A stretch of 64,000 bases of DNA from Periplaneta americana. Lineage: Eukaryota; Arthropoda; Insecta; Blattodea; Blattidae. The notes below the pieces were generated by a model. It made no database searches, was not told where the DNA came from, and worked only from the letters and a program-made list of their open reading frames with translations. The stretch is taken from NCBI RefSeq assembly GCF_040183065.1, contig NC_091125.1:120251621-120315620 (forward strand), written 5' to 3'. Of this stretch, positions 11,304 through 23,152 are shown piece after piece (positions within the stretch are counted from its first letter, which is position 1; every line of letters begins with the position of its first letter). The position numbers were made by a program, and so were the translations under genes.

Positions 11304-12193
11304 ATTTGCTATACTAAAACAACAGAATAATAGTTAAGTGTTCCAAGAACGCTTTCTCTGAAAGCATTTCGTATTCGTTCGAATTAAAAGGAAACTTTCA
11401 TATGATCAAGCATCGGTAAATAAAGAAATCATTACGGAGAATTACTGAGTTGCCACAAGGGATTGTTCCTTTCTCTCTACTTCGTAAGGAGTCGCTCACG
11501 ACGCGGGATGCAGGGGTCGGGAGAGTTCACGAACTAGAAAAATCGCATCATTAGCTGTTAATTCGTGAACCTGTCCCGTCATGGTTAGAGTAAGTTAATA
11601 TCTAAACTCCTACAAATCTAATCCACCGGTTTCAGATTACTTTTATTTCACTCAGGGCCGACTTGCAAAATAAAATCACCCCTCGAAATTAACCGCATTA
11701 TTTCATGGATCACGCTTTACTCTCAATTCCTACAAATTTCACGAAATTGCTAACAATTCACTCGTTTATTCGGCTTGTGTCACTTCTGAACAAAGGAGAC
11801 CAAGGTTCAAAGCGAGGTGGCTCACCAGCTATTGGCCAGATCTTCCGTGCCTTTCTTATTCTAGCTTCGTCCTATAATAATCTAGCTTCGGTTTATCTTC
11901 TACTTAGTAGACTTTGTAGTTGAGAGAATGGTATTTGATAGCCTACTTTTAGTTCAACTGGAATGCATATAGTTTTCACTGCAAACCTAGCATTCTTCAG
12001 TCTTTCCTTTTTTCCACCTTCCTCTTAGTCTCCGCGTGCGATACATACGAGTATATGCTGTCTATCATCTGATATCTTCTGCTCAGAACGTATCGATATA
12101 TCTTTGTATGTAATTTTTTTTGCAATGAATGTAGAGATACATCTCAATGTCACGTAGGCCTATAAAAATCCTTACAATAGGTATGAAGGAGAG
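11304..12193. other. No recognisable feature
   Basis: Unassigned sequence between LINE-D and repeat R1. No motif-bearing frame is visible. Confidence 0.5.
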
Positions 12194-13007
12194 ACAATAG
12201 TAATATACGTTACAAGAGCGGTATGTTGACGTTTTCATGGTCGAGGAAAAGATTGAAGAAGCGAAACGTAGTTGAGCTTTTTTAATTTCCGAGAACATGA
12301 AAACAAACATACCGCTCGTGTATCGTACATTACTTTGTGCGAAGATCGTTTATTACATACCTGAAAGACGAATTTCTAATTAGTTGCAATGAAATCTCCA
12401 TGTTGGTTTCTGTTTAATGACGGCAACTTCGGAACACCGAAATATCTTTCTTCAACATTGTTGCTATAAAATGTTTTCTGTGTTTACTATACTCCAGCAG
12501 GCCGTGATATACGTCTGTCTTTCCCCCCCCCCCCAGCCTATAAATGCGAACTTAAAACAAACGGTAAGATTATGTAATGATTTATTTTTCATTTTAATAT
12601 TTTAACAATATTATTTATATAACATATTGCAGTAATAACATCGGCATCTGGAATCTTGTTGATTTTTTCACGGCTTCCTTAATGTTACTTGTATCAGGAA
12701 TGCAATAACTTTTGTGGAGTAGTAGAGTTTACTTAATTTTTGCAAATATTTAAAAACAATAATTAACAGTGCAATTTAGGTGAAATTGTAGTGGTAAGTT
12801 TCCAATTTATAATTATTACTATGTTAAACGTCTCTAAAAAATAATATGTTAAAAGTCTAAAGCAGTAAAATGAATGTCGCGCTTAAGCGGTAAGAAGAGG
12901 GAACTTGTTATGTGTGTTATGTTGGGAATACTGAATGTGATATTTCACACTTACCGCGTATTGGTTCTGTGCGGAAAACAAGCAAATACGCACGATCTCG
13001 CACAAAA
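12194..13007 (+). repeat. Dispersed repeat R1, copy 1 (about 810 bp)
   Basis: Near-identical copies lie at 40404-41203 (+) and 52889-53700 (-). The first 125 bp is a hairpin with ends ttacaagagcggtatgtt and aacataccgctcgtgta. The 3' end is ttaccgcgtattgg to cgatctcgcacaaaa. Reading frames are short and not conserved as protein, so R1 looks non-autonomous. No TG..CA LTR ends and no box A/B are visible. A C-run (12523-12535) replaces a T/C-run in copy 2. Confidence 0.85.
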
Positions 13008-13008
13008 G

Positions 13009-13605
13009 ACTTTTATGCTCGACCATGCCGAAATGTAGTAATTATACACCTGGTAGCAGTCCTTTAATGCATGTCATTAAAGTACACCTATTCATTAAAG
13101 TTCAGGTTTTCGATTATTCTCGGATATGCAATCGAAAGACAACTAGAGAAATGTCACGGAGGCTGGAAATCCAATACTGTCGCAGAAGGTTATGTTCTGT
13201 TATTATAATAATTAGCGTTAATTGTAAATATTATTCAAATAAATTCAATTTGCCATCTCGTTTTTCAATTCTAAATCAATTTCCAGGTTATATCAAGACT
13301 AATGTTCTCTAGGTTATATCAAGGTCAATGATATTCGTGCCTTGGAAAAAATCAATACTTTTGCGTCTGCGCACATCTCACAATTCAGGTCAGGAGCTGA
13401 CTTACATAACCATAACATGAAAACTTATGAATAATTTCAAGTTAGAAATATGGTCGAGCATAAAAAGTCGTATGAAACTTGCCTATAATGGTAATTAAGA
13501 CGCTCGTATGAAAATAATGAAACTCGCTTGCGCTCGTTTCATAAACAAACATACTTGCATCTTAATTACTACCATGATAGGCTCGTTGCATAATGTACTA
13601 TTTGA
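13009..13605. repeat. Composite palindromic repeat, right copy (inverse)
   Basis: Inverse counterpart of 10283-10964, with the same ttttatgctcgaccat boundary and the same gagcgcaagcgag-centred hairpin. It abuts repeat R1 directly. Together the two copies form an inverted repeat of about 600 bp arms around about 2 kb. Confidence 0.75.
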
Positions 13606-13689
13606 TTACATTCATTGATTGATTAAAATCCTTAAGAAGTTATGAAGGAAAGTCCAATAGTAAGTTGGCTTATTGATTGCATTTATTCA

Positions 13690-14225
13690 TTATTTAAATG
13701 ATATCAGTAAATTTCAACAGTTCAAAGTAATTTTTCAAAAATCCTATCACGGACTTCAGTGCATTTTTCACCTCTCTTGGCAATAATAGTCTACGCATAG
13801 CTCTTCTGAAGTTGTCTTGGCTTTCAATCGAGAGGGCAGCACTATGAGAGCGATCAATTCGAGCGAGTATTTGTTTACCCTTTGTAGATTTCACTTCTTT
13901 TTTCTATCACTAGAGACAATAACCTAAAGGACTAAAGTCTGGGTACCTTGGTGGCCAATAAACATAACCACCGCGATCAGTCCATCTTTCGGGAAATGTT
14001 AGATTTAGAAGATATGTTAGCTGGTGGCTTTAATGTGCAGGGGCTCCGTCATGTTGGAAGACCGTGCCCATACTTGTAGAGAAAGGAATATCGTCCAAAA
14101 ATAGTGCAGCTCGTTTTGTAGAAAGTTTACATCGTGCGCTCTGTAAGACGATTCGGTAACACAGCAGACCAGTCAAATGATTTTCGATCATACAGCACCA
14201 CACATTTACAGAGAAGCAACATTAA
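13690..14225 (-). pseudogene. DDE transposase remnant (IS630/Tc1/mariner type)
   Basis: The minus strand reads through FLDDIPFSTSMG, then FQHDGAPAH (second catalytic Asp), then FPERWTDRGG and YWPPRYPDFSPL (the usual WPPRSPDLNPLD region, with the third acidic residue replaced by Gly). It ends with a basic C-terminal region (13694-13894). Stop codons and frame changes break it. The N-terminal DNA-binding part and first catalytic Asp are not visible. It is a dead copy of the same broad family as the element at 56574-58059. Confidence 0.7.
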
Positions 14226-14578
14226 GAATTTGTAAAGCTGTGAATCAATCAATAAATGAAGTCACTAATTTATTTGTCTCTCTTCCACACCTTTAGTAAG
14301 GCATTTTATGCGTAACATTCAGACAGCTGTAGCTCCACATCCGCTGAAAATTGCACACATGTTTTTATGAAGTTTGACTGGGAATGTTCATACTGCAGGG
14401 TGACCCATTTGGGAAGACATAAAATAAAAATGTTATAAAATAAGTACTACTGCTATTTATTGTTAAATAATTTGTACATTCTTCTAGAAGAATGAGAGTT
14501 TTGTCCAAATTAGACTTCAACCTGCCTACCATTACGAACACGACACAGTTCATATCTTGTTCGGTACATCATAATAAT

Positions 14579-14917
14579 ATATGATATGCGAAAAATACTT
14601 AGTGATTTAAGACGGTGCTTATTCATTCGGATCCCGGCCACTTAGTCACTCATAACGAGTGCCCCTCTGCACATGTGTGGACATTGTCCCACTGCCATAT
14701 ATCTATGACGCAGTGCATGAGGTAGGGAACCCATGAGGTGAAACTTAAACTGAGAGGATTCGAGCCGACATCGGGATGGGAATCCGATGTGGCTTAGTGG
14801 ATAGAGCGTCAGCACGTAGAGCTGAAAACCAGGGTTCAAATCCCTGTGCCGGAGAGAATTTTTCTCCGTTCCACTCATCTTTGATCATATGATGACGCAC
14901 GGAAATATCATATGTAC
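14579..14917 (+). mobile_element. SINE-E, tRNA-derived, with 19-bp target duplication
   Basis: Box A (tggcttagtggatagagc, near 14790) and box B (gggttcaaatccc, near 14832) are followed by the tail gagaatttttctcc and a short hairpin (catatgatgacg to aaatatcatatg). The insert is bordered by a 19-bp direct repeat with one mismatch, ttcggtacatcataataat (14560-14578, 14918-14936). It sits inside the transposase pseudogene, so it is the younger insertion. Confidence 0.85.
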
Positions 14918-14936
14918 TTCGGCACATCATAATAAT

Positions 14937-15480
14937 GAGGAAATATTTGCTCTGAGATCATACATATTCTTCACGAAACCCCAGAGAAAGAAATCGCATG
15001 ATATGAAGTCTGGGGAATTTGGAAGCCATATAATTGGCCCTTCTCGACCACATCAGTTGTTACCAAATGTGTCATCCAGATAATCACGGACGTCTGTTGC
15101 CCAATGAGGTGGTGCACTATCCTGTTGGAACACGATACCCATATTGTTTTCCTGTTGCAGTTATGGTTCAAAAGAATTTTTCAACATGTCCAGATATGAT
15201 TCTGATCGAACTGTTTGCTGTACGATGATAAACGGTCCATACAGATTATAGCGACTTACCGAGCACCAAACATTAACTGTAGGACTAGCCCGTTTCAGTT
15301 CATATGAGACTTGTAACTCGGAGCCCTCCGAACACCATACTCTCGTTGAAACCGTCTTGAACAGACGTTACACTTTCAAATTGATCAAACCACAAGACAC
15401 ATTCCGCTCGTTGTTGTGCAATAAACGAAATTTTGTTTATTCGGGCCTTGCTGAGTAACTTCTTTTATTTCTTATGCGAT
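14937..15480 (-). pseudogene. Transposase of the Tc1/mariner-like element
   Basis: In the minus direction the fragments read NVWCS-like sequence, then GIVFQQDSAPPHWATD (second catalytic Asp), FGNN, IIWLPNSPDFISCDFFLWG (third Asp in CDFFLW) and a C-terminal YDLRANISSLL. After the SINE the C-terminus continues at 14559-14500 as RTRYELCRVRNGRQVEV then stop. Several stops and frameshifts make it non-functional. The N-terminal DNA-binding region has decayed or is lost. Confidence 0.7.
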
Positions 15481-15674
15481 AACAGTGATGATACAAAACT
15501 CCCGTGCTTCAGTATCGCATTGTAACTGAAGTGAATTCTACAGCACCCCTATTATAAATTTCATAGTCATCTTATTTTATATCTTCCCAACCGGATCATA
15601 CTGTAATACACCCCTGATCTATTTATTAAATCTTCTTAAACACCCGGTATATTGACTTATCAGTATTTCAGCCC

Positions 15675-15871
15675 CTTTGGTAGCTCAGTTGGCACAGCGT
15701 TGGCTTCGATGACCATGGACTCGAATTCAAAACTCGGCGATGGCGGAGTTATATTAGTGATGAATAAAGATAGTATTGCAAGGGATTTCCTTGGGTTTCT
15801 TTTGTTTTTCCCTCCACATTCCCCAACACAGTCCATAGTTGTATTTCATTATCATCTTCGTCTCAAAAAAT
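15675..15871 (+). mobile_element. tRNA-derived SINE
   Basis: Box A is tggtagctcagttggcac. Box B has decayed (actcgaattcaaa, near 15719). The body ends in atcatcttcgtctcaaaaaa. It is not a tRNA gene: the acceptor ends do not pair and box B is poor. Confidence 0.6.
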
Positions 15872-16117
15872 AGGATACCACTTTTATTTGCGTGACGTTG
15901 AATCTTTCGTCTGCCTGGTGGTTGTTCCTCGCTGTTTGTAAAAATATTGGCAGATGCAAATAGTGGTAGATTCAAGACAACTCACTACATATGAGGCATC
16001 ACAGTCCCTCAGCTCTTCCTTTCTTTATGCGGACATTAAAATTCATGCTGACCACCACCAGAAATGTGGTGTACGAATTTGATGGGTGGAGTGAAATTCG
16101 TGGTGTGGCGGATGGCA

Positions 16118-16165
16118 GTGCCAGCTTAGCCGAGTAGCACAATTGGCAGGCAACTCATTTCATTA
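16118..16165 (+). mobile_element. Truncated tRNA-like SINE head
   Basis: ttagccgagtagcacaattggc resembles a box-A half. No box B follows. Confidence 0.3.
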
Positions 16166-16226
16166 CGGGTGAACAAAAATCCTACTTGGGCTGAAGTGAT
16201 TAGGGACGATAGATATTCTACTCGAG

Positions 16227-16583
16227 TCCACACCTATGGAGTAACTGTTAGCGCGTCTAGCCGTGAAACTAGATGGCCCGGGTTCGATTCCCGGTCGGGG
16301 AAAGTTATCTGATTGAGGTTTTTTCCGGGGGTTTTTCCTCAACCCAATATGAGCAAATGCTGGGTAATTTTCGGTGCTGGACCCCGGACGCATTTCACCT
16401 CCATTATCATCTTCATCTCATTCAGACGCTAAATAACCTAAGATGTAAAGCGTCGTAAAATAACCTCCTAAAATGCTGGGTAATTTTCGGTGCTGGACCC
16501 CGGACGGATTTCACCTCCATTATCATCTTCATCTCATTCAGACGCTAAATAACCTAAGATGTAAAGCGTCGTAAAATTACCTC

Positions 16584-16586
<3 letters not shown>
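16227..16586 (+). mobile_element. SINE-A copy 1 with duplicated tail
   Basis: The tRNA-like head (tccacacctatggagtaac, box B gggttcgattccc near 16279) is followed by the SINE-A body gaggttttttccgggg and the tail aagcgtcgtaaaataacc. The last 116 bp (16355-16470) is repeated in tandem at 16471-16586 with a couple of differences. A TA microsatellite follows directly. Related copies are at 46838 (-), 59615 (+) and, 5'-truncated, at 50925 (+). Confidence 0.85.

Positions 16587-16633
<47 letters not shown>
16587..16633 (+). repeat. (TA)n microsatellite
   Basis: About 23 TA units at the 3' end of SINE-A. Confidence 0.95.
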
Positions 16634-16637
<4 letters not shown>

Positions 16638-17392
16638 TTCTACTCGATAAGCACCTCTACCTCTCTACTTCTACCGGTACATTCTTATTTTTTTATGTTT
16701 TAAACCTTTAATTTTGAGTGGTGCTCCATAAAATACACAGTTCTTTAGCGGCAATAGAATTTGTAATTGCTAGATGCTATGTTGGAGAGACCAATATGAG
16801 AATTCATCATGAAATTATCTAAGATTACCTGATAGTAGATTTACAATTGAGGGAAACCTCGGAAAAAATTCAACCAAGTACATAGTCGAGGTTTTTTCAT
16901 ATTTACATGTGGAATCTAATGATGATGAGGACGATGATGTAATGAAAACAAATAAGTAAGAAAATAATTGTCATTGTCATCTACAGTTCATTAGCATTAC
17001 TAGGCCTTGACATCATGATCACACGGAAGATTAAGTTCTAGTGTTGGTAACGGACACTTTATTATGATTCCGGAATTTATCGAATAATGTCTGCAACCAG
17101 TACGTAAGTTCTCAGCCCCGACCTCTGCAAATGAAAAAAATTGTCTATTATATAGCTACGTGTCAGATAGCTTGTGGAACCAGTAGACTAGGTTGTAAGG
17201 TCGTCGATTCGAGCTCTGGTGGCAGCAAAGAATACTTCTCTCCGTTAATATCGTCAGCATTACATCATCTGCGTCATTGTCATGTTCACCTTCTCCTTCT
17301 TCCCCTATAGCACTTCTTTCTCTACTTTTATTTCTTGTTATATTCTTTGTATTCTGTTCTTCCTTTTTCCACTAAAACTTCTGCGCTAACAA
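16634..17392. other. Mostly unassigned; possible SINE relic
   Basis: Around 17185-17245, ggtcgtcgattcgagctctgg resembles a decayed box B. Otherwise nothing is recognised. Confidence 0.35.
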
Positions 17393-17976
17393 GAAACATT
17401 CTCATGGGAGGAGACATGAAAGTTATTTTTTCTTTCCATCATATTAATGTCGAAACAAATGCTTATACAAATTTTGGCCACTCGAGCCCAATTACGAGGG
17501 CATACAAATACATTTTCCTGGGGCCGTTTACAGAAAGAAACGGAAAAAATTATTGGAACAGATAGAGTAATAAATTTGTTGAGCTCTATTTGAACATATT
17601 CCCCACCGGAACTGAGATGGTCATACAATGGGATCGACAGAGAGGTGCAGACGACTGTCACTCTCTGATTCCGTCCCAGGCGGCTGACTTATACGACACA
17701 GAGATATAAAAGTTGAACCCACGGTATGTCAAATATCTCAGTTCCGATGGCGAATATGTTGTAAAATAGCTAAAAATTGTTGTATCTGTTCCAATAAATC
17801 TTTCCATGAAATTGTGTTTTCTTTCTGTAAACGGATCCAGGAAAACTTATTTTTACGGCCCTCTTAATTGTGCTCGAATGGCCAAAATTTGTATAAGCAC
17901 TTGTTTTGACATTATATTAACATGGTGGAAGAAAAAATATTAACTTTATTATCTGCCCCAATGAGAACGCTTGTTT
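17393..17976. mobile_element. Inverted-repeat element with about 200-bp arms
   Basis: The left arm (17393-17600) and right arm (about 17750-17976) are inverse copies at moderate identity. They share ttatacaaattttggcca and gtttacagaaagaaa plus ttattggaacagata. The centre is GC-richer. No coding frame is credible. It is a decayed foldback or long-TIR element without a clear target duplication. Confidence 0.6.
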
Positions 17977-18051
17977 GTAAGACTTTAGTTTTGACTCTTA
18001 CTTTTTTTAAGATTTATTTCATCATATTCTTCTAATTTACCTACAACTTAG

Positions 18052-19045
18052 ATTAATTAAAATGTGTCTCAGTGAAATATACAGCAGAGTCCGTATAGGC
18101 CAGTTTCTATATGATGCTTTTCCAATTCACTGCTATCTAAAGCAAGGAGATACAATTTCACCTTTACTTTTTAATTTCGCTCTAGAATATGCCATTAGGA
18201 AAGTCGAATATAATAGAGAGGGTTTGGATTTGAACATGTTACATCAGCTGTTTGTTTATGCGTATGACTTGAAATCCACACACTATAGGGAAAACACGGG
18301 AATTTTAAATTGAAGCAATAAAGACATAGGTTTGGAAGTAAATATCTAAAAAACCAAAGTATAATTATGATTATGTCTCGTGACCAGAACATAATACGAA
18401 ATAGAAATATAAAAATTGAAAATGTATCCTTTGAAGAGGTAGAAAATTTAAATATCTTGGAGCAACAGTAGCAAATATAAATGACACTCGGCAGGAAGTT
18501 AAACGCAGAATGGGAAATGGATATTATTATTCTGTTGAGAAGCTCTTGTCATCCAGTCTGCTCTCAAAAAAGCTGAAAGTTAGAATTTATAAAACAGTTA
18601 CAGTATATTATCGGTTCTGTATGGTTGTGAAACTTGTATTTTCACTTTGAGAGAGGAACAGAGGCTGAGAGTGTTTGAGAATAAGGTGCTTAGGAAAATA
18701 TTTGGGGCTAATAGGGAAGAAGTTACAGGAGAATAGAGAAAGTTACAAACACAAAACTGCACTCATTTTATTCTTCACCTGACATAATTAGGAACATTAA
18801 ATCCAGACGTTTGAAATGGGCAGAGCATGTAGCACCAATGGGAGAATCCAGAAATGCATATAGAGTGTTAGTTTGGAAGGCCTGAGGGAAGGCCGAGACG
18901 TAAATGGGAGAATAATGTTAAAATGGATTTGAGTGAGGTGGGATATGATTGTAGAGACTGGATTAATCTTGCTCAGGATAGGAACCAATTGCGGGCTTAT
19001 ATGAGGGCGACAATGAATCTCCGGGTTGCTTAAAAGCCATAAGTG
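18052..19045 (+). pseudogene. LINE-A copy 1, degenerate reverse transcriptase
   Basis: The frame reads RLIKMCLSEIYSRVRIGQ, FPIHCYLKQGD, then [15 protein letters not shown] (RT motif B). The YADD box is damaged to YAYD near 18258. Later segments in shifted frames match LINE-A (GLEVN, MSRDQN, SSLLSK, LREEQRLRVFENKVLRKIF). The 3' end is ccttaaaagccat-like. At least four stops or frameshifts make it inactive. Endonuclease and N-terminal RT are absent. Confidence 0.8.
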
Positions 19046-19211
19046 AGTGGGGACTCAGTTTACATATCCTTTCTTAATGACCGGGCCTTAATTTACATTC
19101 TCGCAAGAATCAAGTACTTCGGACTCAATTCACATTTAACCCTCCCCCCCCCCTTTTCACTCTCCTTCGCTTCCCAATCGATGCTGGATATTTATTCTTA
19201 TTAGCCTAGTG

Positions 19212-20372
19212 TTGTGGGATTTAATCGATTAATATAATCGATTAATCGAGATTATAAGATTAATCTTTAAAAATATTTAATCGAATAATCGAGTCGATTA
19301 AAATTAATTGGGTATAGTTGATATTAATTATTATTTTGTTAATACAAACTCATACTAAAAATTCCGACAATATTTCTCTCTCGGAAATTGCTTACTTCAA
19401 AGCACAATAGTACTGTTAAATTTATAACTGTAAACCAGGTAGCTTAGGGAAAATCTTTGCACAAACAGTTCAGAAAGAGAGGGAGATATGAGAACAGTGA
19501 TCTAGTCTACCTGTATTGAAAGTTGAAACACAATGCGAAACCTTATTAAGTTTTATGGTTTTTTCAAGAAAACTTTCACCTTGTTGTCAGCTCATCTTCC
19601 TAGCATATGAAAATATACATACTTTTCTGGGATTCAACCTCCTCATCCCTTATAAAATAGCCATGTCTACACTGTGTGCAAGTGAGAGCGTAACTACCTT
19701 CTTCTCTTTCTAAAATCTGGTAATTCGATTACAATAGGGACCAGTCTTCTGTTTCTACCGCTGTACAGCAGTTGCCGTTTCTGTACTAAGTTTGTATATG
19801 AAGGTTGTGTGTTTAGTTTGATAAAGAAAAAAAAATCAGTTTTCTGTGGTTTGTGAAATTGTAAACTCTTTTATGTCATATGAAATTTGAGAGGTAAACT
19901 AGGTGAAACGTTTGGATTTAAATTGAACGATGGTGAAAAGTGCTTGACAGAAAAAAATTCTATGTTTGGTGATGCAGGAAACATTGTTATTAAACGTAGA
20001 GCGGCACTCAATTCGGAGTATGTGAATACACTCACATGTTTAAAATCATGGATGAAACAGTATTAACTAGGTGAGTCTTCATACTTTTTGTTATTTATGT
20101 TTGTCTCAAAAATTCCAGGAGAAATTGACGCAATAAATTATAAGCCTCATAATAAATATGTTAGTAATTAAAATAGTTGTTTTGTAATAAAACGATACAA
20201 TATATACATATATACAACATTTAATACTTATGCTTATCGCCGAACACAAGTTAAATTTAACAATAATTGTGTATTACAGTATATTAAAACATTTTTTCAA
20301 CTCGATCAAAACTCGATTAATCGATTCAAATAGTTAATCGATTAAATATTTTGATCGATTCTTATTATTGCT
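19212..20372. repeat. Element bounded by ATCGATTAAT-rich inverted ends
   Basis: Both ends are packed with aatcgattaatcga motifs in opposite arrangement (19216-19310 and 20298-20362). The interior is AT-rich with no transposase frame. A TGTTG near the left end is reminiscent of hAT termini, but I could not define matching ends or an 8-bp duplication. Boundaries and class are tentative. Confidence 0.35.
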
Positions 20373-20539
20373 ACAGCTATTAAAGAGAGTAGGTTACTCA
20401 TCTCGATCACTTAAAATGATACAAAAGCGTTAAATAAGAAGAAGATGGCATGAAGTAGATGAGATATGAATATCGTATCTGCTTCTACAACCCCTCCCTC
20501 ACTTCAAGGGTGCAGCACAACCACACAATTTGTGTAATG

Positions 20540-20915
20540 CGTGTGAATATTGGAGAATTCTTGCGCGGCCGAGCGACCAGAAGCCCACCATAACGATGCG
20601 AAATGTTATGGAACTCTAATTCGACCATTCATTATGTGTGGTACAAAACGAAGAGTTATCATTGTTAGGGAAGGTTGATACGAGGTCGTGGGTGCTATCG
20701 GGTTGTTCATCTGCGGGCTCGTTACAGCCGGCGATCCATCTCATCGACAGTGATCACGGCATCGCCATTAGCAAGGCCGTGACCCCCACTCGTACATCAG
20801 GTGCCGGCCCGGTCACGAGCGAGCCTGCTAAGGTCACCGATACAGATAGGTACATTGTCTTCCTTTCTCTGCCAACACGAACGGACTGCAATTTCAGGCT
20901 ACGAAAATGAAATGC
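20540..20915. other. GC-rich island of unknown nature
   Basis: This segment is clearly richer in GC and CpG than its surroundings. It holds a 90-codon plus-strand frame (20638-20910) without a recognisable motif. It could be a decayed element body or a regulatory or exonic island. I cannot choose between these. Confidence 0.3.
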
Positions 20916-20968
20916 TGAGGCCCGCGTTTCATTTTGTTTTGCTTTCTTTGCCGTTTGTTGCTTAATTG

Positions 20969-21372
20969 ATCATCATCATCATCATCATCATCATCATCTT
21001 CATCATCATCACCATCACCAGAGAAATCCAGCCTACTGATCAGCTTTTGTCTTTATTGATTCTTTCTTATTTTCTTTATTTGTATCTTATCTTTCTACTT
21101 CATCAATCAATCAAACTCCTGTATCTCCTCATGAGGAGCATAGGGAATTCACAAAGTGCCTCCATCGGACCCTATTTGTAGCCAACTTCTTCACTTCGCT
21201 CCAAGTTTTCCCCTCCCTAGCAATTTCCTCCAAAACTGTTCTCTTCCATGTATTTTTTGGCCTTCCTCTTGTTCTACTACCCTGGGGGTTCCAATCCAAA
21301 GCCATTCTTTCTACTGCTCCATCTTCTTTCCTGATTGTGTGCCCTATCCCACTTTCGTATTTTGATTTCTAT
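20969..21372 (-). mobile_element. LINE-E 3' fragment
   Basis: On the minus strand, 21362-21131 reads GHTIRKEDGAVERMALDWNP, then GSRTRGRPKNTW, then TWSEVKKLATNRVRWRHFV, ending near a stop. This is the familiar C-terminus of endonuclease-RT LINE proteins. The 3' side ends in an ATG/GAT microsatellite (20969-21019), the usual type of tail for such LINEs. The RT domain itself is missing. Confidence 0.75.
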
Positions 21373-21498
21373 TGTGATTTCTTTCTGATTTGTTATCTTC
21401 CATAGTTCTGAGTTTGTGGTTATATCTTACCGAAAATAATGAAATTTAGGCTGACAATCTGTACAAAGTAAACGTAGAACTATATATGATTACGACTT

Positions 21499-23152
21499 AC
21501 TTACCAATGACTTTCGAAGAATCCGGAGGTTAATTGCCGCCCTCACATAAGCCCGCCATTGGTCCCTATCTGAGCAAAATTAACTCAGTCTCTACCGTCA
21601 TATCCCACCTCCCTCAAATCCATTTCTATATTATCCTCCCATCTACGTTTCGGTTTCCCCAAAGATCTTTTTTCTTTCGGCCTCCCAACTAACACACTAT
21701 ATGCATTTCTGGATTCGTCTAGGGCATAACTGCACAAACAGCGCTCAATGAGCGCGCGCGCTCCTTCGGAGCGGGAGAACCGTGTTTACCGCTCGCCGAA
21801 ACGGAGAGGAAGATACGAAGGCATAACATAGACTTGCTATAGGTAGAGGAGAGGGAAACGACCACTCAGCTATCTAGTGGAGTGCAGTGTGTAGGCCTAT
21901 TCTCAGTAACTGTTTCACGTTGCTTACCTACTGCTACAGCACAGTAGGCTATGGAGGTCTAAAAGACGGAACATAACATTTAACATTTAACGATATACAG
22001 CTCGAACTTATTGATCTTCAATGTGACCTACGGGCTAAAGATCGTTTGAATAATACTACTAGCCTGGTTGAGTTTTACAAGATTAAACATTACCGGTAAC
22101 AATAATATCCACGACTACACAGGCTGGCTGTGAAAATGATTGCTATGTTCGGCTCAACATTTATATTTGTGAGCAACTATTTTCTATCATCAACTTTAAT
22201 AAAGGCAGGCATCGAACATCTGTAACTGATGTTTCATTACGATCAGTAGGCTACTGTTCCTTTCAGCTGCTAACAGCATAAAACCTCGTTTTGATATACG
22301 GATAAATAAAAATATAACAAAATGATATTGTGCATTTAAGTAGCTATAGAATTTCTATTATTTTTGTAAAATAAATATTTCTTTATTAATTAATATTAGT
22401 CCAAGATAGTTTTGTAAACACTGAACGTGAATTCATTTCATAAACACTCGTAATAGTACTTCCTTTTTGTGTATATTTTGTACGAGATCACCCCTTCTTC
22501 CAGTCCACCCTTATACAGAGCGCAGCTAATATCTGCATTCCGCTCATGAGCTGTGAGCCGGCTCGGAGAGCGCAAACCTTGTGCAGGCCTGGTCTAGGGC
22601 CTATACGTGTTACATGCCCTGCCCATTTCAAACGTCTGGATTGAATGTTCCTTATTATGTCGGGTGAAGAATACAATGCGTGCATTCTGCGTTATGTAAC
22701 GTCCTCCATTCTCCTGTAACTTTATCCGTCTTAGCTCCAAATATTTTCCTAAGCACCTTATTCTCAAACTTCCTTAGCTCTATTTCTTTCTCAAAGTGAG
22801 GATTTAAGTTTCAGAACCATATAGAAGAACTGGTAATAGCCTATAACTCTTTTATAAATTGTAACTTTCGGTCTTCTTGAGAGCAGATTGGATGACAAAA
22901 GGTTCTCAACAGAAAAAAAAGTAGGCATTTCTCATAGCCTATTTATTCTGAGTTTAATTTCCTCCCGAGTTTCATTTATAATATTGTGACTGTTGCTCCA
23001 AGATATTTGAATTTTTCCACCTCTTAAAGGATAAATTTCCAATTTTTATATTTCCATTTCGTATTATGTTCTGGTCACGAGACATAATCATACGCTTTGT
23101 CTTTTCGCGATTTACTTCTAAACCTAAGTATCTCTTTACTTGCTTGAAATAA
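21499..23152 (-). pseudogene. LINE-A copy 2, split by a hAT-like element
   Basis: The LINE-A 3' part (21499-21716) and the upstream part (22600-23152) are colinear with the other copies once 21725-22591 is removed. Minus-strand reading gives FSRDYLGLEVN-like, SLREEI, GHVTRIGPRPG and other LINE-A signatures with frameshifts. It contains two clear 5-nt TA-type insertions relative to other copies (22837 and 22935) and one 4-nt TA to TAAGTA change near 23126. It is inactive. Confidence 0.8.
21725..22591. mobile_element. Non-autonomous hAT-like element with perfect 8-bp duplication
   Basis: 867 bp inserted in LINE-A and flanked by GTCTAGGG on both sides (21717-21724 and 22592-22599). Ends are CATAACTGCACAAAC and, complemented, CAGGCCTGCACAAGG, sharing CA and CTGCACAA at the same offset. 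An 8-bp duplication with a central TA and CAG-type short ends points to the hAT superfamily (Buster-like target). There is no transposase frame; the interior is GC-rich near the ends and AT-rich centrally. Confidence 0.85.

Larger units (their letters stand above)
14395..15600 (-). mobile_element. Degenerate Tc1/mariner-like element with nested SINE
   Basis: The inverted ends share TTGGGAAGAYATAAAATAA (left near 14405, right near 15580). The element encodes a broken transposase on the minus strand and is interrupted by SINE-E (14579-14917). Outer boundaries are approximate because the terminal bases have diverged. Confidence 0.65.
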
